Below the pieces are notes generated by a model, which was given only the letters and a program-made list of their open reading frames with translations, searched no databases and was not told where the DNA came from. DNA of 64,000 nucleotides, from positions 62,001-126,000 of the forward strand of contig NZ_VCIW01000006.1 of the NCBI RefSeq assembly GCF_005765165.1, given 5' to 3'. The position numbers and the translations under genes are program-made. The stretch is from Paenibacillus antri (GTDB lineage: Bacteria; Bacillota; Bacilli; Paenibacillales; YIM-B00363). Positions 56,727 to 64,000 of this stretch are shown here, one piece after another; positions within the stretch are counted from its first letter, which is position 1; each line of letters opens with the position of its first letter.

Positions 56727-58130
56727 ATGGCAAAGAAAACGGATCAAAGAACGTTCCAGGCAAAGGTAAAGCAATTCGTCGAAGCGCTTAAAGAGGATAT
56801 CGCGAGCGGGGTGTACCGCCCGGGCGACTTTTTGCCGTCCGAGGAAACGTTATCCCGGCAATTCGATCTTAGCAACCGGTCGATTCGTCACGGACTGGAT
56901 CAATTGGTGCAGGAAGGGCTGATCGTTAAACAGCCTCGCGTCGGCAATCGTGTCGCTTCGAATACGATCGTTAAGGTCGCTTATCGGGACTCGCTCATCC
57001 GGGATGTTGAATTCGAACGGCTTTTGGCTTTATTTCATACACGATACCCCACTATCCGAATTCAGCTCGTTCGCACGGGCGTGTTCCCATCCTTTGCAGA
57101 CGGGATGACCCCTTATCTGGATTATGGGCAGGCGGACATCGTCTTAATGAACCATTTCGATTTTCGCGACATGCTGGAATCCGGTCGTCTGGATCGGCTG
57201 GAGCCCGTTCAGCCGATAGAAGGGGGATACGATAAGCTGAACGGAGCTTTTCAAGCGGATGGCGTGCAATACGCACTGCCTTTTTTATACTCGCCTGTCG
57301 TGTTGTGCTATAATCCGGAGCATTTCCGCGAGGTGGGTGTGAATGAGCCTGTCAGCGGATGGACATGGGATGACTTGAGATTCGCGGCAGGAAAGCTGTC
57401 GGGAGGCGGAAGGCGCATCGGATTTTTTTATCATCTGTTGTCAATCAATCGTTGGCTTGTGTTTTTATTGCAAAACGGGATTCAATTTACCCAAAAGAAC
57501 GATGGCGGCTATGAAGTGGATTTGCCCTTGTTGATGGACAGTTTTCGTTTTTCGAGAGACCTGTTGTTCAAAAGCAACGGCATACCCGTATTTGCCTCCG
57601 AAACGGAGGAGGAAGTGATGCAAATCTTCCGGGAAGGTCGGGCATCGATGCTTTTAGCGACTTATTTTTCGCTGAATGATCTGATTAAGGATAATATTGC
57701 TTTCGAAATCGCCCCTCTTCCGCAGGGCAAATCCGACCAAACGTTACTGCTCACGACCGGGTGGGCGATCAACCGGGCTTCTAATGAGAAGGAAGCCGCG
57801 CTACAATTCGTACATTTCCTTTCGTCTCCGGAAGCGCAGGACTTTGTTCGCCATACATCTCTCAGCTTGCCTGCACTCAAGGTTCCCTTCGATTCGGCGC
57901 GGGATGAATGCGTAAATCGTCGGCCTTCACGCTTTGATCTCCATCATGAGATCGCTTCGACGTATCGCCTGCATTCGGAGCTGATGTTCCCGCTCAACCG
58001 ACTGTATGCCTTACGCAACGCGCTTAAACTGTACTGGTTTGGCCTGAAGGACGAAACGATCATTTTAGAGGAAGTGAAGGCTTTATTGGCCCCGGATTGG
58101 AAAGCGGATAACGAGAGCCGGTTTGATTAG
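56727..58130 (+). CDS. GntR-type regulator fused to a solute-binding-protein-like domain
   Basis: 467 aa from ATG 56727 (ATG 56700 has no ribosome site). The N-terminus is a GntR winged HTH (SGVYRPGDFLPSEETLSRQF, then NRSIRHGLDQLVQEGLIVK). The rest (about residues 75-440) resembles an ABC-type sugar-binding protein: YCNPEHF-like LCYNPEHFREVGV, GWTWDDLRFAAGKL, a ligand-binding cleft with GRASMLLATYF, and AAL QFVHFLSSPEAQDF. It has no signal peptide, so it should act inside the cell as a transcription factor whose effector domain binds a sugar or oligosaccharide. It probably regulates the adjacent propeller gene (inference). Confidence 0.82.
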   Translation: MAKKTDQRTFQAKVKQFVEALKEDIASGVYRPGDFLPSEETLSRQFDLSNRSIRHGLDQLVQEGLIVKQPRVGNRVASNTIVKVAYRDSLIRDVEFERLLALFHTRYPTIRIQLVRTGVFPSFADGMTPYLDYGQADIVLMNHFDFRDMLESGRLDRLEPVQPIEGGYDKLNGAFQADGVQYALPFLYSPVVLCYNPEHFREVGVNEPVSGWTWDDLRFAAGKLSGGGRRIGFFYHLLSINRWLVFLLQNGIQFTQKNDGGYEVDLPLLMDSFRFSRDLLFKSNGIPVFASETEEEVMQIFREGRASMLLATYFSLNDLIKDNIAFEIAPLPQGKSDQTLLLTTGWAINRASNEKEAALQFVHFLSSPEAQDFVRHTSLSLPALKVPFDSARDECVNRRPSRFDLHHEIASTYRLHSELMFPLNRLYALRNALKLYWFGLKDETIILEEVKALLAPDWKADNESRFD

Positions 58131-58182
58131 GGGGAGCGAAGTACTCAGGGTGGCAAAGGAGTATTGGACATGCTGCCCGCAA

Positions 58183-58211
58183 ACACAAAGCCGACGCCAA
58201 GAGGCGCCGGC
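58183..58211 (-). terminator. Terminator of cmpA (minus strand)
   Basis: Read on the minus strand: GCCGGCGCC, loop TCTT, GGCGTCGGC, then TTTGTGTTT. Confidence 0.75.
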
Positions 58212-58218
58212 CGTTCGC

Positions 58219-58344
58219 TTATCTATGTGTCTCTTCTTCTTTCGTGCGGTAGAAGAACCAACAATCGTTCAGCAGCCGAATTTGCCGCCGGTCTTTTTTC
58301 CGGTATGCGCGCATCATCTGATTCAGAAGCCACTGCGGCAACAT
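58219..58344 (-). CDS. cmpA: Cortex morphogenetic protein CmpA
   Basis: A 41-aa sporulation protein too short for automatic ORF calls. Minus-strand ATG at 58344, ribosome site AAAGGGG. The product, MLPQWLLNQMMRAYRKKD then RQIRLLNDCWFFYRTK, keeps the CmpA pattern (WLxxQMxRAxxxKD, LLNxCWFFY). In B. subtilis CmpA takes part in control of cortex assembly during sporulation and lies between tex and the SprT-like gene ydcK; here it lies next to sprT. This identifies the host as an endospore former. Confidence 0.9.
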   Translation of the reverse strand: MLPQWLLNQMMRAYRKKDRRQIRLLNDCWFFYRTKEEETHR

Positions 58345-58418
58345 CGCCAGCCCCTTTCTCCTGGTTTGTATCCATTATACGTAGGCGAATGTGGGGGCGT
58401 GCAGGTCCGACGCGAACT

Positions 58419-58775
58419 TTATTCGTATTCCTCTTCGTACCACTGCTCCAGCTGCGCCTGCAGGGCGCGAATTTCCGTCAGCAGCGAGACGAGCGGATAG
58501 CTCTTCTCCTGCACCGAGGCGAACGCCTGCTCGAGCTGGTTCATATACTCCAAGCCGCTTAGCGCGACGTAATCCTTGCTCACGATCTCCAACGCGTCGC
58601 ACTCCGCGATCGCTTGGGGCAGGTTCGGCACGTTCTCCGCCGTCAGCTTGCCGATCTCCTTGTGCAGCCGCTGGTGCAGCGCGGTAAGCTGGTACGCGTG
58701 GGACGCGGGCATTTCGACGAATTCGAGCCGATCCCCGTAAAGCAGCACGTGGTAACGCATAGTAGGCTTGGACAC
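58419..58775 (-). CDS. Conserved-looking protein of unknown function
   Basis: 118 aa from GTG 58775 on the minus strand (GGAGGG 10 nt upstream). The frame is open further to 58964 but that part spans the promoter region. Product: short beta-rich N-terminus (TMRYHVLLYGDRLEFVEMP), then a helical region (YQLTALHQRLHKEIGKL, then VSLLTEIRALQAQLEQW) and an acidic tail EEEYE. Soluble; no family recognised. It is followed by cmpA on the same strand, 74 nt downstream. Confidence 0.7.
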   Translation of the reverse strand: MSKPTMRYHVLLYGDRLEFVEMPASHAYQLTALHQRLHKEIGKLTAENVPNLPQAIAECDALEIVSKDYVALSGLEYMNQLEQAFASVQEKSYPLVSLLTEIRALQAQLEQWYEEEYE

Positions 58776-58829
58776 CTGGAATTCTCCCTCCGTGAACGCC
58801 GAATGAGTGGGCATTCCCAATTGTTCTAC

Positions 58830-58864
58830 TTGACAGTGTAGCTTACTCATTCGGTACAATTCAA
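58830..58864. promoter_or_regulatory. Overlapping divergent promoters
   Basis: On the + strand TTGACA (58830-58835) and TACAAT (58855-58860), spacer 19 nt, point to the sprT gene. On the - strand TTGAAT (58864-58859) and TACACT (58840-58835), spacer 18 nt, point to the 58775 gene. The two overlap almost completely, so they should compete. Confidence 0.55.
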
Positions 58865-58892
58865 GGGACGGATCGAGAAGCGAGGCGGAGAC

Positions 58893-59375
58893 ATGACGGA
58901 CGAACAATTGCAGGCATGGGTGGAAAAGGTGTCGATCGACGCCTTCGGCTGGCCGTTCCGGCACAAGGCGACATTCAACTCGCGGCTACGGACGACGGGC
59001 GGCCGGTATTTGCTGCGGACGCATAACATCGAAATCAACCGCAAACAATACGACACGTACGGGCCGGAGGAAACCGAGAAGATCATTAAACACGAGCTGT
59101 GCCATTATCATTTGCATCTGCAGCGGCGGGGATACAAGCACGCGGACGCGGATTTCAAGCGGCTGCTCGCGAAGGTGGGCGGCTCCCGGTTTTGCCAAGC
59201 GGTGCCGGGAGCGATGCGCCGGCTGCCGATTCGCTACGTGCTGCGATGCGTCGATTGCGCCATGCAGTATCCTCGGAAGCGGAAGACGGACCCGCGACGA
59301 TATCGGTGTGGCAAATGCAGGGGGCGTTTACAACAGCTGCAACTTGACGAAGAGCAGGGGCCCGTGATAAATTAA
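58893..59375 (+). CDS. sprT: SprT-like zinc metalloprotease-fold protein
   Basis: A 160-aa SprT-family protein, the equivalent of B. subtilis YdcK. It has the zinc-binding HELCHYH motif (about residues 67-73) and a C-terminal zinc ribbon CVDC ... CGKC (about 117-141). Members of the family have the SprT/Spartan metalloprotease fold; the bacterial role is not clear. ATG 58893 follows GGCGGAG. Directly upstream of a tRNA cluster. Confidence 0.88.
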   Translation: MTDEQLQAWVEKVSIDAFGWPFRHKATFNSRLRTTGGRYLLRTHNIEINRKQYDTYGPEETEKIIKHELCHYHLHLQRRGYKHADADFKRLLAKVGGSRFCQAVPGAMRRLPIRYVLRCVDCAMQYPRKRKTDPRRYRCGKCRGRLQQLQLDEEQGPVIN

Positions 59376-59387
59376 TGCATGTAACGT

Positions 59388-59463
59388 TCCCTGATAGCTC
59401 AGTTGGTAGAGCACTCGACTGTTAATCGAGTTGTCACAGGTTCGAGTCCTGTTCGGGGAGCCA
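59388..59463 (+). tRNA. tRNA-Asn (GTT)
   Basis: Cloverleaf with acceptor stem TCCCTGA/TCGGGGA, anticodon GTT at 59421-59423, TTCGAGT T-loop, encoded CCA. Confidence 0.96.
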
Positions 59464-59472
59464 TTTTTATTT

Positions 59473-59563
59473 GGAGAGATACCCAAGTGGCTCAAGGGGA
59501 CCCTCTGCTAAGGGGTTAGACTGTGTAAACGGTGCGAGGGTTCGAATCCCTCTCTCTCCGCCA
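59473..59563 (+). tRNA. tRNA-Ser (GCT)
   Basis: Class II tRNA with long variable arm, acceptor GGAGAGA/TCTCTCC, anticodon GCT at 59507-59509, encoded CCA. Confidence 0.96.
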
Positions 59564-59698
59564 TCCAACGACGACGAACGGCCGTCCTTCGGGGCGGTCT
59601 TTTATTATGCTTTCACGTCGAGGGAAAAGAAATTGAAAAAAGGGGCTTGCGCAACGGACAAGCACCTGCTATAATCATTTTTGTTGTCACAAAAACAA

Positions 59699-59773
59699 GG
59701 CCCGTTGGTCAAGGGGTTAAGACACCTCCCTTTCACGGAGGTAACAGGGGTTCGAATCCCCTACGGGTCACCA
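59699..59773 (+). tRNA. tRNA-Glu (TTC)
   Basis: Acceptor GGCCCGT/ACGGGTC, anticodon TTC at 59732-59734, encoded CCA. The 135-nt gap before it may hold a separate promoter (TATAAT near 59670). Confidence 0.96.
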
Positions 59774-59779
59774 TTGCAT

Positions 59780-59852
59780 GAGCCATTAGCTCAGTCGGTA
59801 GAGCACCTGACTTTTAATCAGGGTGTCGAAGGTTCGAGTCCTTCATGGCTCA
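59780..59852 (+). tRNA. tRNA-Lys (TTT)
   Basis: Acceptor GAGCCAT/ATGGCTC, anticodon TTT at 59813-59815, no encoded CCA. Confidence 0.96.
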
Positions 59853-59882
59853 CTTTTTTCCTCATTATATATGTTACTTTGC

Positions 59883-59964
59883 GCGGTCGTGGTGGAACGG
59901 CAGACACGCTATCTTGAGGGGGTAGTGCCCACTGGGCGTGAGGGTTCAAATCCCTCCGACCGCA
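59883..59964 (+). tRNA. tRNA-Leu (GAG)
   Basis: Class II tRNA, acceptor GCGGTCG/CGACCGC, anticodon GAG at 59916-59918 with stem CTATC/GGTAG, long variable arm, no encoded CCA. Confidence 0.94.
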
Positions 59965-59975
59965 TATCGCAGAAG

Positions 59976-60008
59976 GCCCTTACCGATTACATCGGTAAGG
60001 GCTTTTTG
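59976..60008 (+). terminator. Terminator of the tRNA cluster
   Basis: GCCCTTACCGAT (59976-59987) pairs with ATCGGTAAGGGC (59991-60002), loop TAC, followed by TTTTT. The stretch from here to 60198 holds no gene. Confidence 0.9.
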
Positions 60009-60198
60009 TATTTGTCGTTTACCGGAGCCGTCGCATTTTCCATGAATCTTCTCATGTTCAGAAATTGTATAGTAGAGTATTGTATAATTAGACCTATAGT
60101 TATTTAAGGGTGAATTCGCTTTCGACACAATCCGACACAGAATTCATAATTTCTACATTCATTCATACTTAAAACTAGTTCTAAAGACCTGTTTTTGC

Positions 60199-60228
60199 TT
60201 TACTCTTCACAATTGGCTTGCCTATAAT
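60199..60228 (+). promoter_or_regulatory. Probable promoter of the PelF-like operon
   Basis: TTTACT (60199-60204), 18-nt spacer, TATAAT (60223-60228). It lies inside the frame extension 60218-60247, which supports starting the protein at ATG 60248. Confidence 0.55.
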
Positions 60229-60247
60229 GAGATTGTGGTGGTTAAGA

Positions 60248-62026
60248 ATGAGTGACAAAATAAAAGTATTACTGGCCACCGAGGGGACATATCCGTTCCA
60301 TCAAGGCGGCGTAAGCACTTGGTGCGACATCCTAATTCAAAAGATGCGGTCCGTGGACTACATCATCTTCAGCGTTCTCATGAACCCGTTCGTCACGCAG
60401 AAGTTCGAGTTATTGAATCAGGACGCTCTGATCAGGATGCCGCTGTGGGGGACGGAAGAACCGGCGGAGCATTTGGAGACGCCGTTTTCTCATATATATA
60501 GGCTGAAGAAAAGTACGCTGCCGGAAGATATCGGGAGAAAGTTCATCCCATTGTTCAGGGAGTTGATCCTTGAGATCCTGGCCCAAAGCAAAAATCCCGA
60601 GAACTTCGGAAGATTGTTGTTGCAACTGCATGAGTACTTCAAATATTACGAATACAAGGCGACGTTCAAGTCGGAACAAACTTGGAACGTATACAAGGAG
60701 ATCATTCTCAAGGCAGCCGGCGACAAGGATAACCGATTGGGGCAACCGGACATCTTTGGCTTGAGTCAAAGCCTGGGTTGGATCTATCGCTTCTTAAATA
60801 TTTTGAACACGCCGTTGCCGGAGGCGCATGTGACGCACTCTTCCGCTGCGGCGTTTTGCGGCATTCCTTGCGTGCTGTCGAAGCTCGCCAACAATACGCC
60901 GTACTTGCTGACCGAACATGGCGTGTATTTACGGGAGCAGTATTTGTCGTTGTCGAGGAACGGATACTCTTCGTTCTTGAGCACTTTCTTGATTCGGTTG
61001 GTCCAATCCGTAACGACGTTGAACTACGCGTTCGCGGATCAAGTGTCGCCGGTTTGCCAGTACAACATGAGATGGGAAACGCGCTTCGGCGTTCCGCCGT
61101 CCCAAGTGAACGTCATTTATAACGGCGTGGATCAGCGGGTGTTCGCTGAAGCGCCCGGCGCTCCGCAATCCGTGCCGACCGTGGTCATGGTCGCGCGGAT
61201 CGATCCGATCAAGGATATCATGACCTTCATGCATGCCGCGGCGCTGCTGAAGGAGCGGATGCCGGAGGCGAAGTTTGTCGTATACGGCTCGGTATCGGTC
61301 CCTCAATATTACGATCAATGCCTGGCGCTGAAGGAAGAATTGCAGCTCGGCAACAGCTTTATCTTCGCCGGTCATACGAGCAATACTTCGGCGGCGTACC
61401 AGAGCGGCGACGTCATCGCCTTGTCGAGTATTTCCGAAGCGTTCCCGTACTCCGTCGTCGAAGGGATGATGACGGGCAAGCCGGTCGTCGCGACGGACGT
61501 CGGGGGCGTGAAGGAAGCGCTCGCGGATACGGGCGTGCTCGTGCAGCCCCGGGACCCTAGCGCTATGGCGGACGGTATCGAGAAACTGTTGCGCAATCGG
61601 GAACTTGCCGCAGAGCTGGGGCGGGAAGCCCGCCAACGGGCGCTGAGCTTGTTTACGTTGGATCGGGTGCTCGAACTTCACTTCAAAAGCTATGTCAAAC
61701 TGGCGGCGCGAGCGGAAGAACGGCTTCCGGCGGCTGCGGCGAGCGAAAGCGCAGAGCGGCATGCTTCGCAGAAGTCTGTGGTTGCCGAGCAGAAAGCTTA
61801 CATGGAGAAGGGCTACGCGTTGGCGGCGCACGGTTTCGACCAGAGGGCGATCGCGTTATTCCAGAAGGCGTTATGGGTACAGCCGGATTCCGTGCTGGCG
61901 CCGGTCTTGCTGGCAGAGATCGCGCAGGCGTTCAATCGGATCGGAGATCACGACCGTGCATTCCAAGAGCTATATAAGTATGAGGCTTACATGGAATTGG
62001 TGGCAGGCGAAGGCAGGACGGCGTAA
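60248..62026 (+). CDS. PelF-like GT4 glycosyltransferase
   Basis: 592 aa from ATG 60248. The N-terminal domain begins VLLATEGTYPFHQGGVSTWC, the hallmark of PelF-type enzymes (DUF3492 region). The donor domain has VARIDPIKDIMTFMHAA (about residues 308-324) and a SISEAFPYSVVEGMMTGKPV segment (about 391-410). About 100 C-terminal residues (490-592) form a helical, TPR-like extension. PelF of Pseudomonas is the cytosolic transferase of the Pel polysaccharide. Here two coiled-coil protein genes follow. Confidence 0.85.
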   Translation: MSDKIKVLLATEGTYPFHQGGVSTWCDILIQKMRSVDYIIFSVLMNPFVTQKFELLNQDALIRMPLWGTEEPAEHLETPFSHIYRLKKSTLPEDIGRKFIPLFRELILEILAQSKNPENFGRLLLQLHEYFKYYEYKATFKSEQTWNVYKEIILKAAGDKDNRLGQPDIFGLSQSLGWIYRFLNILNTPLPEAHVTHSSAAAFCGIPCVLSKLANNTPYLLTEHGVYLREQYLSLSRNGYSSFLSTFLIRLVQSVTTLNYAFADQVSPVCQYNMRWETRFGVPPSQVNVIYNGVDQRVFAEAPGAPQSVPTVVMVARIDPIKDIMTFMHAAALLKERMPEAKFVVYGSVSVPQYYDQCLALKEELQLGNSFIFAGHTSNTSAAYQSGDVIALSSISEAFPYSVVEGMMTGKPVVATDVGGVKEALADTGVLVQPRDPSAMADGIEKLLRNRELAAELGREARQRALSLFTLDRVLELHFKSYVKLAARAEERLPAAAASESAERHASQKSVVAEQKAYMEKGYALAAHGFDQRAIALFQKALWVQPDSVLAPVLLAEIAQAFNRIGDHDRAFQELYKYEAYMELVAGEGRTA

Positions 62027-62067
62027 GAAGGTCGAACGAGCCGCGACATGCGGGAGGAGGGGATGCC

Positions 62068-62541
62068 GTGATCAAGGTAACGAAGAGATCCTTATGGGGA
62101 TACGATCCGGATTCGGTAGAGCGCGCAACGGCACGGTTGAACGCCGACCATGAAGCGGCGTGCTCTGCGCTCCGAAGCGAGCTCGATCGATTGAGGCTGG
62201 AACATGCGGAATGGGAGAAGGCGGTCGCTCGTCTGCGGCGGGAGCTGGAAGCACCGGATCGAAGCGTAGAGATGGCGAAGCAGCTGCTAGAAGAACATTA
62301 CGCGGCAACGGAAGAAGTGCTGGAAGCGAAAAGGATGTACGACGATTCGATGGCGCGTATGAAGTCGGACGAAGCGGTCGTCGCGGAAAAACAGGAGTCC
62401 GCCTTGTCCCGGATCAAATCGGAGCTGGGCGGGTGGCTTGAGGAGAAAGCGCAGTCGGGAGGGGGTGGGGAGAGGCATGAGCGAATGGAAGCGGGAGACG
62501 AAGCGCAAGCTGTTCGGCCTACACCCCGGGAAGACAGCTGA
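62068..62541 (+). CDS. Coiled-coil protein with DivIVA-like N-terminus
   Basis: 157 aa from GTG 62068 (GGAGGAGGGG upstream). An N-terminal motif KRSLWGYDPDSVERATARL recalls the GYD...V start of DivIVA-like proteins, followed by a charged, continuous helix (about 20-130, coiled-coil-prone) and a Gly/Glu-rich disordered tail. No membrane segment. It overlaps the next gene by 65 nt. Function unknown; its place in a glycosyltransferase operon suggests a scaffold or regulator (inference). Confidence 0.65.
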   Translation: MIKVTKRSLWGYDPDSVERATARLNADHEAACSALRSELDRLRLEHAEWEKAVARLRRELEAPDRSVEMAKQLLEEHYAATEEVLEAKRMYDDSMARMKSDEAVVAEKQESALSRIKSELGGWLEEKAQSGGGGERHERMEAGDEAQAVRPTPREDS

Positions 62542-63955
62542 GTATATAAGAAAGCTTAAGCAATACCAGCAACAGTCCCTCTTGGAGCTGCGTAATCAGG
62601 TGGAGGCCCAAGAGAAATCGAACGCCGCGCTGAAGCGGGAAGCGGAGGCCCTCGAGGCGGAACTCGCGGATCGCCGCCGGACGGACGCGCTATACCAAAC
62701 GGCGCAAGACCGGCTTGCGGCGAGCAAGAAGGCGCTTCGCGCGCTGGGCGAAGCCGAGGCGAAGTCGATCGGAGATCGGATGAAGGCGGAGGAAGAACGG
62801 CATTGGAAGCGCATGGAGCGTATCGAAGCGCAAAGCCGCCGTTACGAGGAGACGTTCCGATCGCTGCTCGAGGAGCTGACCGAGCTCGTCGGCAAAGTCG
62901 AGCGATTGGATCGCGGGCTCGATTTGATCGAAGATCAAGGCGCCGAGCAGCCTGTCGAGGAAACGGCGGGAGTCTCGTTCTATGAGGTTGCGGCCTCCAA
63001 GGTTCTGGAGGAGCGGGAGGCCGATCGAGCTCCGGTATTCGAAGAAAATACGGATGAGGCGCCTACTCCTACGGAAATACATGAGGAGGAATTGGAATCG
63101 CTCCATAGACACGCGAAGGTGATTCAATTCAAGCTTCGCAAAATCGTAGAGGAACGGAAGACGGACGGGGAAGGTTTGGAGGCGGGCGAGAAGGAGGCGG
63201 AGGCGGATCGACGTAAGTCCGCGGCCAAGGAAGAAGATCGTCGCGAAGCGCAGACGAAGACGGAGCCTGCGGTCGAAGCGCTCGAACTCGAACGCCGCGA
63301 AGCGGAGGGCGTCGCGGAGAAGCGGGAGACGGAGAACGCCCGCGCGAGCCGTGAAGACTATCGGGAGGACATGGAGCTGGCCGCCGCGTCGTCCTGGGGG
63401 GCGTCCTCGCCGGTTGCGCCGTCGTCGAAGCGATCTTCCGCCCGCAAGAACGAGATGCGCAGGGCGCCTCGGTCGCCTTCGAAGCCATCGGCCTTCTGGG
63501 GCGATATTAACGAATATCTTGACGACTTCGGCGACACCGCCGTCGAGGCCGACGGCGGTCTCGAGGAGAATATCGACGGTGGCGGTTTCGAGCGGAAATC
63601 CGACTTCTTCGACTTGCCTTCCTCGCCCGTCGAAGCGCCTTCCCGCAAGTCGGAAGCCTCTTCTCGGTCTTCGACTCCCCCGGATCGTGTCGTCGCCGCG
63701 CCTCCGAGAGGGGCGTCGACCGGGGAGGAGCAAGGTCGGGAAAGTCCGGCGCTGACGGAAGAAATTTTGTCGATCCGAAATCGCTACATCGTCGGCAAGC
63801 TGGCCGGCGAGACGCTGCACGGCTATGACGGACGGGTGATCGTTAACAAAAATCAACGGATTACACCGGCCATCGTACAGGAAGCGGATAAGGAAGGGAA
63901 GCTGCCGGATCTCATTATCCATATGATCGTTCCGATCGAGGGCGGGGAAGTATGA
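62477..63955 (+). CDS. Long coiled-coil protein with a conserved C-terminal module
   Basis: 492 aa from ATG 62477 (GGGGAGAGG upstream; the frame opens at 62438 without support). N-terminal KRKLFGLHPGKTAEYIRKL parallels the start of the preceding protein, then a long coiled coil (about 20-150), a charged disordered region rich in Glu/Lys/Arg and Ser/Pro (about 160-420), and a small folded C-terminal module (about 430-492, IRNRYIVGKLAGETLHGYDG, then RVIVNKNQRITPAIVQEA). No signal or membrane helix. Its stop overlaps the next start (ATGA). Confidence 0.68.
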   Translation: MSEWKRETKRKLFGLHPGKTAEYIRKLKQYQQQSLLELRNQVEAQEKSNAALKREAEALEAELADRRRTDALYQTAQDRLAASKKALRALGEAEAKSIGDRMKAEEERHWKRMERIEAQSRRYEETFRSLLEELTELVGKVERLDRGLDLIEDQGAEQPVEETAGVSFYEVAASKVLEEREADRAPVFEENTDEAPTPTEIHEEELESLHRHAKVIQFKLRKIVEERKTDGEGLEAGEKEAEADRRKSAAKEEDRREAQTKTEPAVEALELERREAEGVAEKRETENARASREDYREDMELAAASSWGASSPVAPSSKRSSARKNEMRRAPRSPSKPSAFWGDINEYLDDFGDTAVEADGGLEENIDGGGFERKSDFFDLPSSPVEAPSRKSEASSRSSTPPDRVVAAPPRGASTGEEQGRESPALTEEILSIRNRYIVGKLAGETLHGYDGRVIVNKNQRITPAIVQEADKEGKLPDLIIHMIVPIEGGEV

Positions 63956-64000
63956 TCGTCGAGTTCGAATCGCGCGCCGAGCTGTTCGATCGCCTCGTTG
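63952..64000 (+). CDS. Next gene of the PelF-like operon (3' partial)
   Basis: ATG 63952 overlaps the preceding stop by 4 nt and the frame is open to the window edge: MIVEFESRAELFDRLV. Too short to identify; clearly part of the same operon. Confidence 0.55.
   Translation, partial: MIVEFESRAELFDRLV

Noticed and set aside
59471-60107. Short open frames across the tRNA cluster
   Set aside because: They read through tRNA genes, which explain the sequence completely.
60218-60247. Ten-codon N-terminal extension of the PelF-like protein
   Set aside because: It covers the promoter -10 box and lacks a ribosome site; ATG 60248 starts right before the family motif.

Overview
The window looks like a chromosomal segment of a Gram-positive, spore-forming, S-layer-bearing member of the Paenibacillaceae (Paenibacillus/Cohnella type). 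The reasons are SLH-domain surface proteins, several copper-amine-oxidase-N (stalk) proteins, strong Shine-Dalgarno sites with frequent TTG/GTG starts, and the Bacillus-type neighbourhood ydcC-like lipoprotein - alr - ndoAI - ndoA - tex - cmpA - sprT. No name or database match is claimed.

Layout. 1-6902 (+): the end of an SLH surface protein, a chain-length regulator and tyrosine-kinase pair, a membrane UDP-sugar dehydratase, a membrane-anchored unknown and a stalk-domain protein. 7036-13226 (-): an O-antigen-ligase/oligosaccharyltransferase-like protein, two GT4 glycosyltransferases and an initiating sugar-phosphate transferase. 13476-25520 (+): one long operon making GDP-sugars (manC, gmd, rmd-like, fcl-like), exporting a glycan (Wzm/Wzt with a C-terminal glycan-binding domain), probably capping and measuring it (methyltransferase plus 7 x 21-residue coiled coil), and assembling it (GT4-GT2-GT4-GT2). 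Together these resemble an S-layer or cell-surface glycosylation locus. 25918-28274 holds an FkbM-like protein, a decayed stretch, a YdcF-like protein and a 42-aa membrane peptide.

28519-42067 (+) encodes four secreted proteins that together look like a non-enzymatic cohesin/dockerin scaffold: a 2276-aa propeller/repeat protein ending in a dockerin-like motif, a 1310-aa LRR protein with two cohesin-like domains and a dockerin, a small cohesin plus dockerin adaptor, and a cohesin plus SLH anchor. 42116-44443 (-) has a SEC-C protein and a PfkB kinase. 44578-47265 has a stalk protein, an unknown 135-aa protein, a c-di-GMP-I riboswitch with a terminator in front of a small secreted protein, and a nuclease-like/winged-helix protein.

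47600-53096 is the conserved housekeeping block (lipoprotein, alanine racemase, MazEF-type ndoAI/ndoA, Tex). A secreted propeller protein and a GntR/solute-binding-domain regulator sit between tex and cmpA-sprT. A five-tRNA cluster (Asn, Ser, Glu, Lys, Leu) follows. The window ends in an operon with a PelF-like glycosyltransferase and two related coiled-coil proteins, running off the right edge.

By eye the base composition changes sharply: about 13.3-27.4 kb is clearly more AT-rich than the GC-rich flanks, consistent with acquisition of the glycan locus by transfer.
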